DNA from: Gaiella sp038230035
GTDB taxonomy: Bacteria > Actinomycetota > Thermoleophilia > Gaiellales > Gaiellaceae
DNA length: 64,000 bases
NCBI GenBank assembly: GCA_038230035.1
Contig: JBBRNX010000017.1
Location: 1-64,000 of the forward strand
Direction: 5' to 3'
Part shown: positions 1 to 8,176 of the stretch, one piece after another
Layout of the letters: each line of letters opens with the position of its first letter
Numbering within the stretch: the stretch's first letter is position 1
Position numbers and translations under genes: made by a program
Notes under the pieces: model-generated
Told to the model about the DNA's origin: nothing
Databases searched by the model: none
Seen by the model: only the letters and a program-made list of their open reading frames with translations

Positions 1-207
1 ACGACGGTCGCGACGAATCCTCAAGACAACGCGAAATTCGCGATCACGAACGGCACCTTCAGAGGCCTGACGAAGTACGGGATCTACGGCATCAAGGGAA
101 AGTTCGTAAGCGCGACCAGCGCTAGCGCGACCCTGCACGTCGAGGGAACCTGCTCGACCGCGGCTTCCGCGAACTACAAAGTGACACTTCGGCTTTCCGG
201 CCACTAG
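1..207 (+). CDS. C-terminal part of a hypothetical secreted-type protein (5' truncated)
   Basis: The frame is open from the first base to a TAG at 205-207, so this is the 3' end of a gene that begins outside the window. The 68 visible residues are rich in Thr, Ser, Ala and Gly with alternating hydrophobic residues and one Cys, which looks like a beta-rich exported domain. A GC-rich hairpin follows 13 bases after the stop. No family is recognised and the function is unknown. The coding call rests on the open frame and its composition. Confidence 0.6.
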   Translation, partial: TTVATNPQDNAKFAITNGTFRGLTKYGIYGIKGKFVSATSASATLHVEGTCSTAASANYKVTLRLSGH

Positions 208-220
208 ACCACTCCGTGCT

Positions 221-254
221 CAGCCGGGGCACAAACTCGGCTGAGCCCCGGCTG
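221..254 (+). terminator. Hairpin after the first gene, possible terminator
   Basis: A perfect 10-base stem (221-230 with 245-254, CAGCCGGGGC arm) encloses a 14-base loop, starting 13 bases after the stop at 207. No T-run follows, as is common in GC-rich actinobacteria, so terminator activity is inferred from position and stability. Confidence 0.45.
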
Positions 255-270
255 TCTCAAGAGACACAGA

Positions 271-311
271 GTGTGGGGCCGGGGTGGCGAAGACGCCTCC
301 CGGCCCCACAC
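271..311. repeat. 13-bp perfect inverted repeat
   Basis: GTGTGGGGCCGGG at 271-283 is the exact reverse complement of 299-311, with a 15-base spacer. It lies just downstream of the first hairpin and could be a second terminator or part of a structured RNA or repeat element. Confidence 0.6.
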
Positions 312-420
312 CTCAGCACAGATACTCGGTTTGCGGCCAGCACCGAGGATCAGGACACGTCGCGCGCCTTAAGCACACCCGAGCCAGCACGTTCCCGCCC
401 AACGACTGGGACCAGCTCCG

Positions 421-464
421 CAGTTCCGCAGGTCGTGTACACCCGGCGCGGAGCTGCGGAACTG
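421..464. repeat. 11-bp perfect inverted repeat
   Basis: CAGTTCCGCAG at 421-431 is the exact reverse complement of 454-464, separated by 22 bases. The flanks carry further partial copies of the same motif (AGCTCCGC before, GCGGAGCT inside), so alternative pairings are possible. Function unknown. Confidence 0.55.
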
Positions 465-526
465 ACCAGAGGCCGCCGAGACACCCGCGCGGCGACGCCG
501 CGACACGACGCAGAACCGGACGAAAG

Positions 527-594
527 AGTCACGGTTTCGAGGAGTCGACGCAGAACGGCGCAAATCGGTCGCGGGTTCCGACGAAACCGTGACT
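527..594. repeat. 13-bp perfect inverted repeat with wide spacing
   Basis: AGTCACGGTTTCG at 527-539 is the exact reverse complement of 582-594, separated by 42 bases. A short direct repeat (GACGCAGAAC) occurs just upstream and again in the spacer. It may be a long stem in an RNA or the remnant of a small mobile repeat. Confidence 0.55.
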
Positions 595-1081
595 GTCTGC
601 TCTTAAACACACAGGCGCTCCCCGCCGACCCGTCGTGCCCATTTGACCAGCAGCCACCGCGGGCGAGTCTTTGCGACCCATGCTGCCTGGAGTTCCGGGC
701 CGGGCTTGCGGCCATGCGCCGACCGTGCAAGGGATCCGCGTCACCCGTTCCGCATCGGAACCGCGTCTACTGTGACGCGTGCCTCGCGACCAGGAACGGG
801 CAGGCGTGACAGCGCACTCTTCGGTCGCTGAGGACCCGGCCCGCGCGGATCTCGCTGTGCTGTGATTTGCGATGTAACGTCAGCCTCGTCGGCCCAACCG
901 CGTGCCGCTCGCCAGATACAGGGATAAGGGGAGGTCGATTGGTTTGTTGTCTCATCATCCTTCCTCCCCATTGGTTGGCTGTTGCCCGAATTGACGTGGT
1001 GGCGGGAATGAGTGCTTCGATCTCCGTCGCGTCGAGCTGATCGTAAATTGCCTCTGTGCGCGGGACTCCGCGATTCGTTGG

Positions 1082-1858
1082 CTAGGAGCTGACATGAGTC
1101 CAGACGCCTTGGAGGAGGTCGCGCCGGCAGTCGTCGGGGCTGCCGATTGGCGTCAGGGTCAGCGTGGAGTTGTCGCTGGCGACGGCGTACCCATAGAGGA
1201 CTGATGGGTCGGGCTCCTCGTTGCAGAAGGCGCCGCCGCGCTTGTACCCACCGAACGGCGGCTCTTCGATTGCAGCGCGGATCAGCACTTGCCCGGGTGC
1301 CGGGTAGCTGACGTCTTGGTTCTGGCCGCCTCCGTGCGGGTCGTCGAACAGCCAGCCGATGCTGTTGATGGTGATCTTCCAGGTTCCCGCGTCGCCCGAA
1401 GTGATCTCCCGCGACCAGGTGCCGGCTAGGGCGGCCGGTGGAGCTGGTGCAGGCAGAACTCGCGCACGGACGGTGTTTGTCGCGACCTTCTTTGTCTTCG
1501 TGACCGCTTTGACGGTGAACGCGTGCACGCCCGGGCGGAGGAAGGAGGTGACGAGATAGTTGCCGTCTCTGCCGTAGGTGTACGGGGCGATGTGCTCGAC
1601 AAACGCCAAACGGCCGTCGATCAGGAAGTCAACCTCGGCGATCTTCGACTTTGGCAGGGTTGGGTGCGCGAGCCAATGAATCCTGACCGGCAAGACCTTT
1701 CTTCCGTCGAGCGTCGAGGTGACCGTGAACCGCGTCGCGGCGGCGGGGGCGGTCGCGTTCGCGGTGACCACAACGCCCAATGCGACAGCGCAGACAAGGG
1801 CCACCCCAAGCGCCCGGCTCCCTAGGAATGGGGCGCGGTGAGCGAGTCGAAGTCTCAT
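1082..1858 (-). CDS. Hypothetical secreted protein with Ig-like N-terminal half
   Basis: A 258-residue protein. The ATG at 1858 is preceded by a strong ribosome binding site (AAAAGGAG) and gives an N-terminal signal peptide: basic MRLRLAHR, a hydrophobic stretch, then Ala-rich sequence near residue 35. The middle (about residues 45-140) resembles bacterial Ig-like or fibronectin-like repeats with a T-F-x-V-x-A pattern. The C-terminal half has paired cysteines (AFCNEEPD and PDDCRRDL) and reads like a lipocalin-like or surface domain. Longer frames extending upstream overlap the divergent regulator gene and have no binding site. It is divergently arranged with that membrane regulator, so co-regulation is possible. 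Function unknown. Confidence 0.75.
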   Translation of the reverse strand: MRLRLAHRAPFLGSRALGVALVCAVALGVVVTANATAPAAATRFTVTSTLDGRKVLPVRIHWLAHPTLPKSKIAEVDFLIDGRLAFVEHIAPYTYGRDGNYLVTSFLRPGVHAFTVKAVTKTKKVATNTVRARVLPAPAPPAALAGTWSREITSGDAGTWKITINSIGWLFDDPHGGGQNQDVSYPAPGQVLIRAAIEEPPFGGYKRGGAFCNEEPDPSVLYGYAVASDNSTLTLTPIGSPDDCRRDLLQGVWTHVSS

Positions 1859-2082
1859 TCGGATGTCTCCTTTTGGATCGATTGAACGCCCCTGCCCTCT
1901 GTGGCGCCCAGGACGGGGCCTGAGCGAACGTCGCGAACCGGAGACGGCGCCCTGGCGAGGTTGAACGGGTGATCGGGACATGCCATTTCCCCTTGCTTGC
2001 TGATACTTGGGTGCCACGAGCCTGTCTGATGCGTGTTGTAAAAGTGTGGCAACGGCGTTGCAGATCTGCTTTGCTCTTGCGC

Positions 2083-5000
2083 GTGGAGTTCGCGCTGCTC
2101 GGCCCTCTCGAGGTCGCGCTCGACGGCAGAGCGGTGGGTCTTGGCGGGGTGAAGCAGCGTGCGCTGCTTGCGATGCTGCTACTCCACGCGAACGAGGTGG
2201 TGCTGCGCGACCGGTTGATCGACGGGCTCTGGGGGGAAGATGCGCCGGCGGGCGCTCGGCGAACGCTTGATAGTTACGTGTCGCGGCTCCGCACAGCGCT
2301 CGGCGCCGACCGCGTCCTTCGCCGCGATCCGGGATATCTGATCCGCGTCGAGCCGGGTGAGCTGGATCTCGATCGGTTCGGTCTCCTCGTCGACGAGGCG
2401 CGGCGCTTGTCGGCCTCAAACGACATCAAAGGTTCTGTGTCCACCCTGCGTGACGCGGATCGGTTGTGGCGTGGCCATGCGTTGGCCGATCTGCTTTACG
2501 AACCGTTCGCGGGCGACTATTCACGTCAGTTGGAGGAGCGGCGGCAGCTCGCGCGCGAGCAGCGGATCGACGCCGAGCTCGCTATTGGCGAGGGAGCTGA
2601 CCTCGTCCCTGAACTCGAGGCTCTTGTGGCGAAGCATCCATACCGGGAGCGCCCTCTGGGCCAGTTGATGCTTGCGCTGTACCGAGGCGGCCGTACCGCT
2701 GAGGCGCTTGCGGCGTACCAGGCTGGGCGGCGGCGGTTGGCGGACGAGCTGGGTCTCGAGCCTGGCGCCCAGCTCCGCCAGCTCGAGAAGGAGATTCTCG
2801 ACCAGGACCGGAGGCTGACGTCGGCGCCTGGCCCCTTTCGCGAGGCTTCACCCTTTCGCGAGGGTTCGCCTAAGAGGTTGTCCGCGATGCGGAGACTCCT
2901 GATCACCGTGGTCGGTGTCTCCGCGGTCGGCATCGCAGCGGTCATCACTGTGATGGCGACAAGAACTCCGAGCGGCGCGCCTCGCGCGTCTTCCTCGATC
3001 GCCCAGGCAGCCAGCCTCGATGGGATGTCCGGTGTGCTGCGCGATGCTGTTTCGCTGCCGGGGACTCCGGCGGCGAGCGCCGCTGACAAGGACTCGCTCT
3101 GGCTGGCCGACCCCGACACAGGCACCGTCGTACGCCTCGACCGCATCTCGCACACCGTCCGTCAGCAGATCACTGTCGGCGGGTCGCCAAGCGCGATCGC
3201 CACAGGCGGGGGATTCGTCTGGGTGGCAAGGGTCCCCGGGGACACCGTGACCCGGATCGATCCGAAGACCAACACGGTGACCCAAGCCATCCCGCTCGGG
3301 GGGGCACGAGCGTCCGCCCTCGCGTTCGGGAACGGTGGTCTCTGGGTCGCCGACACCGTCGACGACTCGCTGCTCGAACTCGATCCCGTCACGGGCGCCG
3401 TGCGACGAACGATCACGCTGCGCGCGCAACCGACCGCGCTCGCGCTCGCGAACCGAGCTATCTGGGTAGCCGACTACGAAGCCAACTCGGTGACCGAAGT
3501 CGATTTACGCACGGGCCAGGCACTCGCGACCACCCACGTTGGAAATGGGCCGACCGCCCTGGCTGTTGGAGCAGGAGGAGCCTGGGTTGCCAACAGTCTC
3601 GACTCGACGGTCTCCAAAATCGATTCCGCGACCGGAAGTGTCACGGCGACGATCCCGGTAGGAAGTGGCCCGGACTCGCTGGCTGTGAGCCAAGGATCGA
3701 TCTGGGTTGCGAACCGGTACTCGGCCACGATCTCGAAGATCGACCCGTCACGCAACCTCGTGACGAGCACGATTACCGTCGGCGGAGGTGCCACGACCGT
3801 CTCCGCTGCGGGCGGAATGGTGTGGGCCGGGACACGGCCGCTTGAACGACACAAGGGAGGGACACTTCGACTCCTCGCGCACACACCGTTCCCAATCGAC
3901 CCAGCCCTGAACGAGTACGTCCGCCCGCTCCAGGCAGACGGGCTCACAGGAGATGGTCTAGTGACCTACGATCACGTGAGTGGCCCCCAGGGGTTGCAAC
4001 TAGTGCCAGACCTCGCCGTTGCGATACCGGCCGCAGCGGAGAGCGGCAACACCTACACCTTTCGCCTTAGGCCCGGAATCCGATACTCCGACGGCCGACG
4101 CCTCAAGGCGGCCGATTTCAGGCGTGGCATCGAGCGCCTGTTTCGGGTCAGCTCGTGGGCGACCGACCTGTTCCTCGGCATCCTCGGCGCAACGGACTGC
4201 AACAAGCCAGGCGCACGAGTCTGCAATCTATCCCGGGGGATCGTCACCGATGACGCGTCCCGCACCGTCTCCTTTCACCTCGCCGCGCCCGACCCGAACT
4301 TCCTTCGCACGCTCGCAGAGGGGGGTATCGCTTTTCCAGTGCCTGCCGGCGCCCCGCTCCATCCCATCGACTCGACTCCGATCCCGGGAACCGGTCCCTA
4401 CCGAATCGCAACGGCAAGCAACACGATGATCCACTACGTCCGAAACCCGTTCTTCCACGAGTGGTCGCATGCAGCACAACCCGATGGAAACCCCGATGAG
4501 ATCGTCTGGCGGCTGGGGATGCCTGTTGGCGCCGAGGTGCGGGCGATCGAGAACGGTACGGCGGACTGGAGCGCGGATCCAATCCCCGCCCAACTTCTCG
4601 GCGAGGTCAAGACGCGCTTCGCCGGCCAGTACCACGTCTTCGGCGCCAACGAGACCGACTGGTTCCAGTTCAATACCACCTTGCCACCGTTCGACGACGT
4701 CCGGGCACGGCAGGCATTAAACTTCGCGATCGACCGGCGCCAGGTGGTTCTCCTTGACGGTGGCCTCGGCGTCGCGACGCCGACCTGCCAAATTCTTCCT
4801 CCCGGGTTCCCGGGCTACACCCCCTACTGCCCGTACACACTCAAACCAACATCGCGTGGACGATACCGAGCGCCTGATCTCCAAAGAGCCCGCCGACTTG
4901 TTACCGCTTCGGGCACCCGCGGTTCACGCGTCACAGTCTGGGGATGGACGGACGACCCAGGTCTCACGCCGCGCTTGGTCGGCTACGTCGCAACAGTCCT

Positions 5001-5406
5001 ACGCCGGCTCGGCTACCGGGCCACCACCAGGCTCGTGAGCCATGCCTTCCTAGCGCATCCTCCGGCGCCAGTGTTCGCGGGGATTCAGCTGGCCCCGACG
5101 GCGTGGGGGGATCTGAGCGAATACGGCTTCTTCGCCCCATGGCTGACCTGCGCCGGATCCGGGGACCACGGCTGGTTCTGCGACCATGCTCTCGACCGCA
5201 AGATCGCATCCGCCGAGAAGCTGGAGGCGACCGATGCGCGAGCTGCTTCGCGAGCCTGGGCCGCCATCGACCGAGAAGTCGTCGACCGAGCCGCCTGGGT
5301 GCCGCTCGTCAATCCCCGACAATCCGACTTCGTCTCCACCCGCGTCGGTAACTACCAGTACCAGCCGTGGGGCGGACTCGTCGCCGATCAACTCTGGCTG
5401 AAATAG
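2083..5406 (+). CDS. BTAD-family transcriptional regulator fused to a membrane segment, 7-blade propeller and oligopeptide-binding (SBP_bac_5) domain
   Basis: A 1107-residue fusion. Residues about 1-90 form an OmpR/SARP-type winged helix (FALLGPLEV; LIDGLWGEDAP; SYVSRLRTALG), and 95-240 a BTAD helical domain. A single hydrophobic segment lies at about 269-292. About 335-590 hold seven repeats of the form IWVADxxxxTVxxID, a YVTN/virginiamycin-B-lyase-like propeller. About 592 to the end match family 5 extracytoplasmic solute-binding proteins. The GTG at 2083 is chosen because it begins the conserved FALLGPLEV block; the frame stays open upstream to 1969. The expected topology is cytoplasmic DNA binding, one membrane crossing and an outer ligand-sensing domain, by analogy with CadC/ToxR-type regulators. 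No peptide permease genes are adjacent. Confidence 0.88.
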   Translation: MEFALLGPLEVALDGRAVGLGGVKQRALLAMLLLHANEVVLRDRLIDGLWGEDAPAGARRTLDSYVSRLRTALGADRVLRRDPGYLIRVEPGELDLDRFGLLVDEARRLSASNDIKGSVSTLRDADRLWRGHALADLLYEPFAGDYSRQLEERRQLAREQRIDAELAIGEGADLVPELEALVAKHPYRERPLGQLMLALYRGGRTAEALAAYQAGRRRLADELGLEPGAQLRQLEKEILDQDRRLTSAPGPFREASPFREGSPKRLSAMRRLLITVVGVSAVGIAAVITVMATRTPSGAPRASSSIAQAASLDGMSGVLRDAVSLPGTPAASAADKDSLWLADPDTGTVVRLDRISHTVRQQITVGGSPSAIATGGGFVWVARVPGDTVTRIDPKTNTVTQAIPLGGARASALAFGNGGLWVADTVDDSLLELDPVTGAVRRTITLRAQPTALALANRAIWVADYEANSVTEVDLRTGQALATTHVGNGPTALAVGAGGAWVANSLDSTVSKIDSATGSVTATIPVGSGPDSLAVSQGSIWVANRYSATISKIDPSRNLVTSTITVGGGATTVSAAGGMVWAGTRPLERHKGGTLRLLAHTPFPIDPALNEYVRPLQADGLTGDGLVTYDHVSGPQGLQLVPDLAVAIPAAAESGNTYTFRLRPGIRYSDGRRLKAADFRRGIERLFRVSSWATDLFLGILGATDCNKPGARVCNLSRGIVTDDASRTVSFHLAAPDPNFLRTLAEGGIAFPVPAGAPLHPIDSTPIPGTGPYRIATASNTMIHYVRNPFFHEWSHAAQPDGNPDEIVWRLGMPVGAEVRAIENGTADWSADPIPAQLLGEVKTRFAGQYHVFGANETDWFQFNTTLPPFDDVRARQALNFAIDRRQVVLLDGGLGVATPTCQILPPGFPGYTPYCPYTLKPTSRGRYRAPDLQRARRLVTASGTRGSRVTVWGWTDDPGLTPRLVGYVATVLRRLGYRATTRLVSHAFLAHPPAPVFAGIQLAPTAWGDLSEYGFFAPWLTCAGSGDHGWFCDHALDRKIASAEKLEATDARAASRAWAAIDREVVDRAAWVPLVNPRQSDFVSTRVGNYQYQPWGGLVADQLWLK

Positions 5407-5908
5407 ACACAATTCACGAACGGCTCTTCCAGCCACTCGCCGTGCGGCCCGCTCAACCTCGACCAACAGACTCGGTGGTCGGAATCCCGCCCCCTTCTCC
5501 CTCGTGCAGGTTGCGCCTACCACCGAGCGCGCATACCTCGGCGCGCCGGCTGAGCAGCTCGGTCCCGCGCCTCACCGCGACCCGGGCGACCATCCGGGAG
5601 AGCCACTCCTTCCTCTCGGCCCACCCTATTCGGTGTTCCAGAGGCGGCCGAGGATCGAGCCACTCGCTTAGAGGCGGTTGAGTCTCTTGACTGACGAATC
5701 CGAGGCGACTATCGGCGTCCAGGGGCCACTCAGTCCCGAGGCCTGCCTGTTCAGCGTCGGCTGGGAAAGGTGGCTGGAGCGGGAGTGTCGCGGACGAGGT
5801 GTCGAGGCCGACGCTCTGGCTTTCCGCGCCGAGCTAGCGCACTAGCGAGAGTCGTGGCGACGCGTACGGTTGCGGCTGATCAGCTCGGAAGGGACAACGG
5901 CGACTCGT
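5407..5908. other. Non-coding gap of about 500 bases
   Basis: No gene is supported here. One short frame (TTG at 5687 to TAG at 5845, 52 codons) has no convincing ribosome binding site or recognised similarity. The region lies between two converging genes and may hold their terminators, but I see no strong hairpin. Confidence 0.45.
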
Positions 5909-6538
5909 CTAGTGCCCGCTGGCGGAGAAGTGCATGTAGTCCTTAGTCGGCCCGGTCCAGGAGCCACCCCAGCCCCAGCCGATCGAGCGGAAGGCCTGTA
6001 CGACCTCGGGCGTGACCATCCCGCGAAGGAGGCGGGAGCGGTCGAGGTACGGTCGGCTCGATTGCTTGCGGGTGCGGCCGCAGCCGACATAGGGGTTCTC
6101 GACCGGGTTCAGGTCGATCGCCTCGCCGTAGGCGTGCTCTGACCAGTGGCCCGTTCCCTTTCCGCCCGTGCAGGGTGATGGGACTGCTTGCCGGCACTCG
6201 AACGCTCCGCTGACGTCGCTGTCGGCCGGGCGAGAGCGGCTCGGGCCATAGCCGTCGGCGAGTCGCATATGACGAATAGGGAAGCGCAGCTCGTAGAGCC
6301 GTTTGAACACCCGCTTGAGCGGCGCGGCTGTCCTACTGCTGACCACGAGCTGGCCGGTGTGCACGCGGCCGTCGAAGCCCCAGTGGTCGACGGTGAGCAG
6401 ACGTAGCCGCGCGAGCGGAACCGGACAGCCCGCGTGCCAGAAGCGGCCGGTCAGTTCGCTGCGCACAGGTGCTGGCAGCGGCCGGATCGATGCATGGAAT
6501 GCAACGAGCACGAGCGACGACGCGAGCACACGCGTCAT
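5909..6538 (-). CDS. M15 family metallopeptidase (VanY-like D-alanyl-D-alanine carboxypeptidase)
   Basis: A 209-residue exported zinc peptidase expected to trim peptidoglycan peptides. It has a short N-terminal signal sequence, a conserved N-terminal region (GFDGRVHTGQLVV), and the M15 zinc motif: HWSEHAYGEAIDLNP supplies the H-x6-D pair, and DYMHFS near the C-terminus the last His. The ATG at 6538 follows a good ribosome binding site (AGGAAAGG). The adjacent upstream gene fragment (6603-6992) is a second copy of the N-terminal half only. Two conserved cysteines (ECRQ and PCTGG) may form a disulfide. Confidence 0.85.
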   Translation of the reverse strand: MTRVLASSLVLVAFHASIRPLPAPVRSELTGRFWHAGCPVPLARLRLLTVDHWGFDGRVHTGQLVVSSRTAAPLKRVFKRLYELRFPIRHMRLADGYGPSRSRPADSDVSGAFECRQAVPSPCTGGKGTGHWSEHAYGEAIDLNPVENPYVGCGRTRKQSSRPYLDRSRLLRGMVTPEVVQAFRSIGWGWGGSWTGPTKDYMHFSASGH

Positions 6539-6602
6539 GGTCTGTCACCTTTCCTCACGACCGCGGAAGCGTACGCTCCATGTCGCCAGCTCGCGCCCTT
6601 CC

Positions 6603-6992
6603 TTAACGCATGTGCCGCATCTGTAGTGTGAACAGCAACCGCTCGATCGAGGCGAAGTCGCTGCCGCCGAACGCATCGACCGGCTCCATCCTGTGGATCG
6701 GGAAACGGGCGGCGAACAGCTTCTGCAGCACGACGACCACCTGAGCGGCGACATCTCGGTGGACGATCAGAGTCCCGGTATGAACGCCGCCGTCGAAGCC
6801 GCGGTACGACGCGGCGACAACCCGCAGATCGCGCAGCGCCACAGGGCAGCCTACCCGCCATGACACGCCGGTCATCGTCCGTGCCGACGTCGGCGAGATC
6901 GTCCGGATCGAGCTGCGGAAGGCCGGGCTTGTCGCGCCTGAAGCCGCCGCAGCGAGCGCTGCGGCGCAGAGAAGTGCGGCAATGAGCTTCAC
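6603..6992 (-). pseudogene. Truncated copy of the M15 peptidase (N-terminal half only)
   Basis: Codes for about 129 residues: a signal peptide and a segment aligning with the N-terminal half of the neighbouring M15 peptidase (GFDGGVHTGTLIV against GFDGRVHTGQLVV; RFPIHR against RFPIRH). It stops right after DFASIE, where the catalytic H-x6-D and final His should follow, so it cannot be an active peptidase. The possible starts (TTG 6998, GTG 6992) directly abut the 3' end of tRNA-Pro, leaving no room for a ribosome binding site of its own. It looks like a decayed tandem duplicate; a retained non-catalytic domain is the alternative. Confidence 0.6.
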
Positions 6993-6998
6993 AAGCAA

Positions 6999-7073
6999 TC
7001 GGGGCGGTCGGATTCGAACCGACGGCTTCTTGCTCCCAAAGCAAGCACTCTAACCAGGCTGAGCTACGCCCCG
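6999..7073 (-). tRNA. tRNA-Pro (anticodon TGG)
   Basis: A complete 75-base cloverleaf on the minus strand. The acceptor stem is CGGGGCG with CGCCCCG, the T arm contains GGTTCGAATCC, and the anticodon stem CTTGC/GCAAG encloses TTTGGGA, giving anticodon TGG, which reads CCA proline codons. The 5' CGGGG is typical of bacterial tRNA-Pro. No CCA is encoded at the 3' end. The truncated M15 copy begins immediately after it. Confidence 0.95.
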
Positions 7074-7215
7074 ATATCGCCAGTCTAGGTACTCGATCTT
7101 CTGCAGACGACGATCAGCCGGTGCGGACAGTGGACTCCTCGGCCTGGTCGAGCTCGACGGCGGGCGTCGCCGACAGCACAGGGGCAGAACCTGAGCGCCG
7201 GGTACCCTTCTGCAG

Positions 7216-8172
7216 ATGATCGCGCGCGTTCTCCTCGCTTCGCCCCGCGGCTACTGCGCCGGGGTCGAGCGGGCGGTCGAGACGGTCGAGACGGCGCTCC
7301 AGCTCTACGGCGCCCCGGTCTACGTGCGTAAGCAGATCGTCCACAACGTCCATGTCGTTCGTGACCTGGAGTCGATGGGCGCCGTGTTCGTCGACGAGGT
7401 GGACGAGATACCTGCCGGCGCGACTGTGGTGTTCTCCGCGCACGGGGTCGCTCCGTCCGTCCACGAAGGCTCGGCAAAGCTCGGCCTGACAGTCGTCGAC
7501 GCGACGTGCCCGCTCGTGACGAAGGTGCACACGCAGGCGAAGCGCTACGCCGGCGAGGGCTACACCGTCGTCCTGATCGGCCATGCCGGGCACGAGGAAG
7601 TCGTCGGCACGATGGGCGAGGCGCCCGAACAGACGGTGCTCGTCGAGAAGGTCGAGGATGTGGCGACGCTGGAGCTCCCCGCCGGGACGCCGGTCGCATA
7701 CATCACGCAGACGACGCTGTCGGTCGACGAGACAGCCGAGATCATCACCGCGCTGCGCGCACGCTTCCCGGACATCCGCGGGCCGCGGCGTGAGGACATC
7801 TGTTATGCGACCTCCAACCGCCAGTGGGCGGTGAAGGAGATGCTGCCTGAGATCGACCTGCTACTCGTGATCGGCTCGAAGAACTCGTCCAACTCGAACC
7901 GGCTGGTCGACGTCGCGCGCGCGGCCGGTGTCGCCGCACACCTTGTCGACGATGCCGACGGGATCGACGTGTCCTGGCTGGACGGGATCGAGACAGTCGG
8001 TGTGACCTCCGGCGCGTCGGCCCCAGAGCGATTGGTGGTCGGCGTCTGCGACTGGTTCCGCGAGCGCGGCGTGACTCGCTTCGAGCCGTTCCGGATCGTC
8101 GAGGAGGACGTGACGTTCCGCCTCCCGGTCGAGCTGCGGCGCGAATTGACGCTCGCCGACGCGCAGAGCTAG
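7216..8172 (+). CDS. ispH: 4-hydroxy-3-methylbut-2-enyl diphosphate reductase
   Basis: IspH (LytB) performs the last step of the non-mevalonate isoprenoid pathway, reducing HMBPP to IPP and DMAPP with a [4Fe-4S] cluster in the cytoplasm. The 318-residue protein has the three cluster cysteines, Cys14 (PRGYCAGV), Cys98 (DATCPLV) and Cys196 (DICYATSNRQ), and the substrate-binding motifs HNVH, SAHG and GHAGHEE. SKNSSNSNRLV is the conserved phosphate-binding region. Length is normal for the family. A glycosyltransferase gene follows after four bases on the same strand. Confidence 0.97.
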   Translation: MIARVLLASPRGYCAGVERAVETVETALQLYGAPVYVRKQIVHNVHVVRDLESMGAVFVDEVDEIPAGATVVFSAHGVAPSVHEGSAKLGLTVVDATCPLVTKVHTQAKRYAGEGYTVVLIGHAGHEEVVGTMGEAPEQTVLVEKVEDVATLELPAGTPVAYITQTTLSVDETAEIITALRARFPDIRGPRREDICYATSNRQWAVKEMLPEIDLLLVIGSKNSSNSNRLVDVARAAGVAAHLVDDADGIDVSWLDGIETVGVTSGASAPERLVVGVCDWFRERGVTRFEPFRIVEEDVTFRLPVELRRELTLADAQS

Positions 8173-8176
8173 GCCT

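Larger units (their letters stand above)
208..1081. other. Gene-free stretch of about 870 bases with inverted repeats
   Basis: No convincing gene is seen on either strand; the open frames here are Arg/Pro/Ser-rich and overlap each other. The first 400 bases hold one likely terminator hairpin and three longer inverted repeats, listed separately. From about 600 to 1081 I see nothing recognisable except the 3' flank of the gene ending at 1082. Confidence 0.6.

Noticed and set aside
216..809. 197-codon open frame on the plus strand
   Set aside because: Arg/Pro/Ser-rich, several overlapping frames are equally open, no ribosome binding site, and inverted repeats run through it.
5687..5845. 52-codon frame starting with TTG
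   Set aside because: No clear ribosome binding site, no recognised similarity; too short to support alone.
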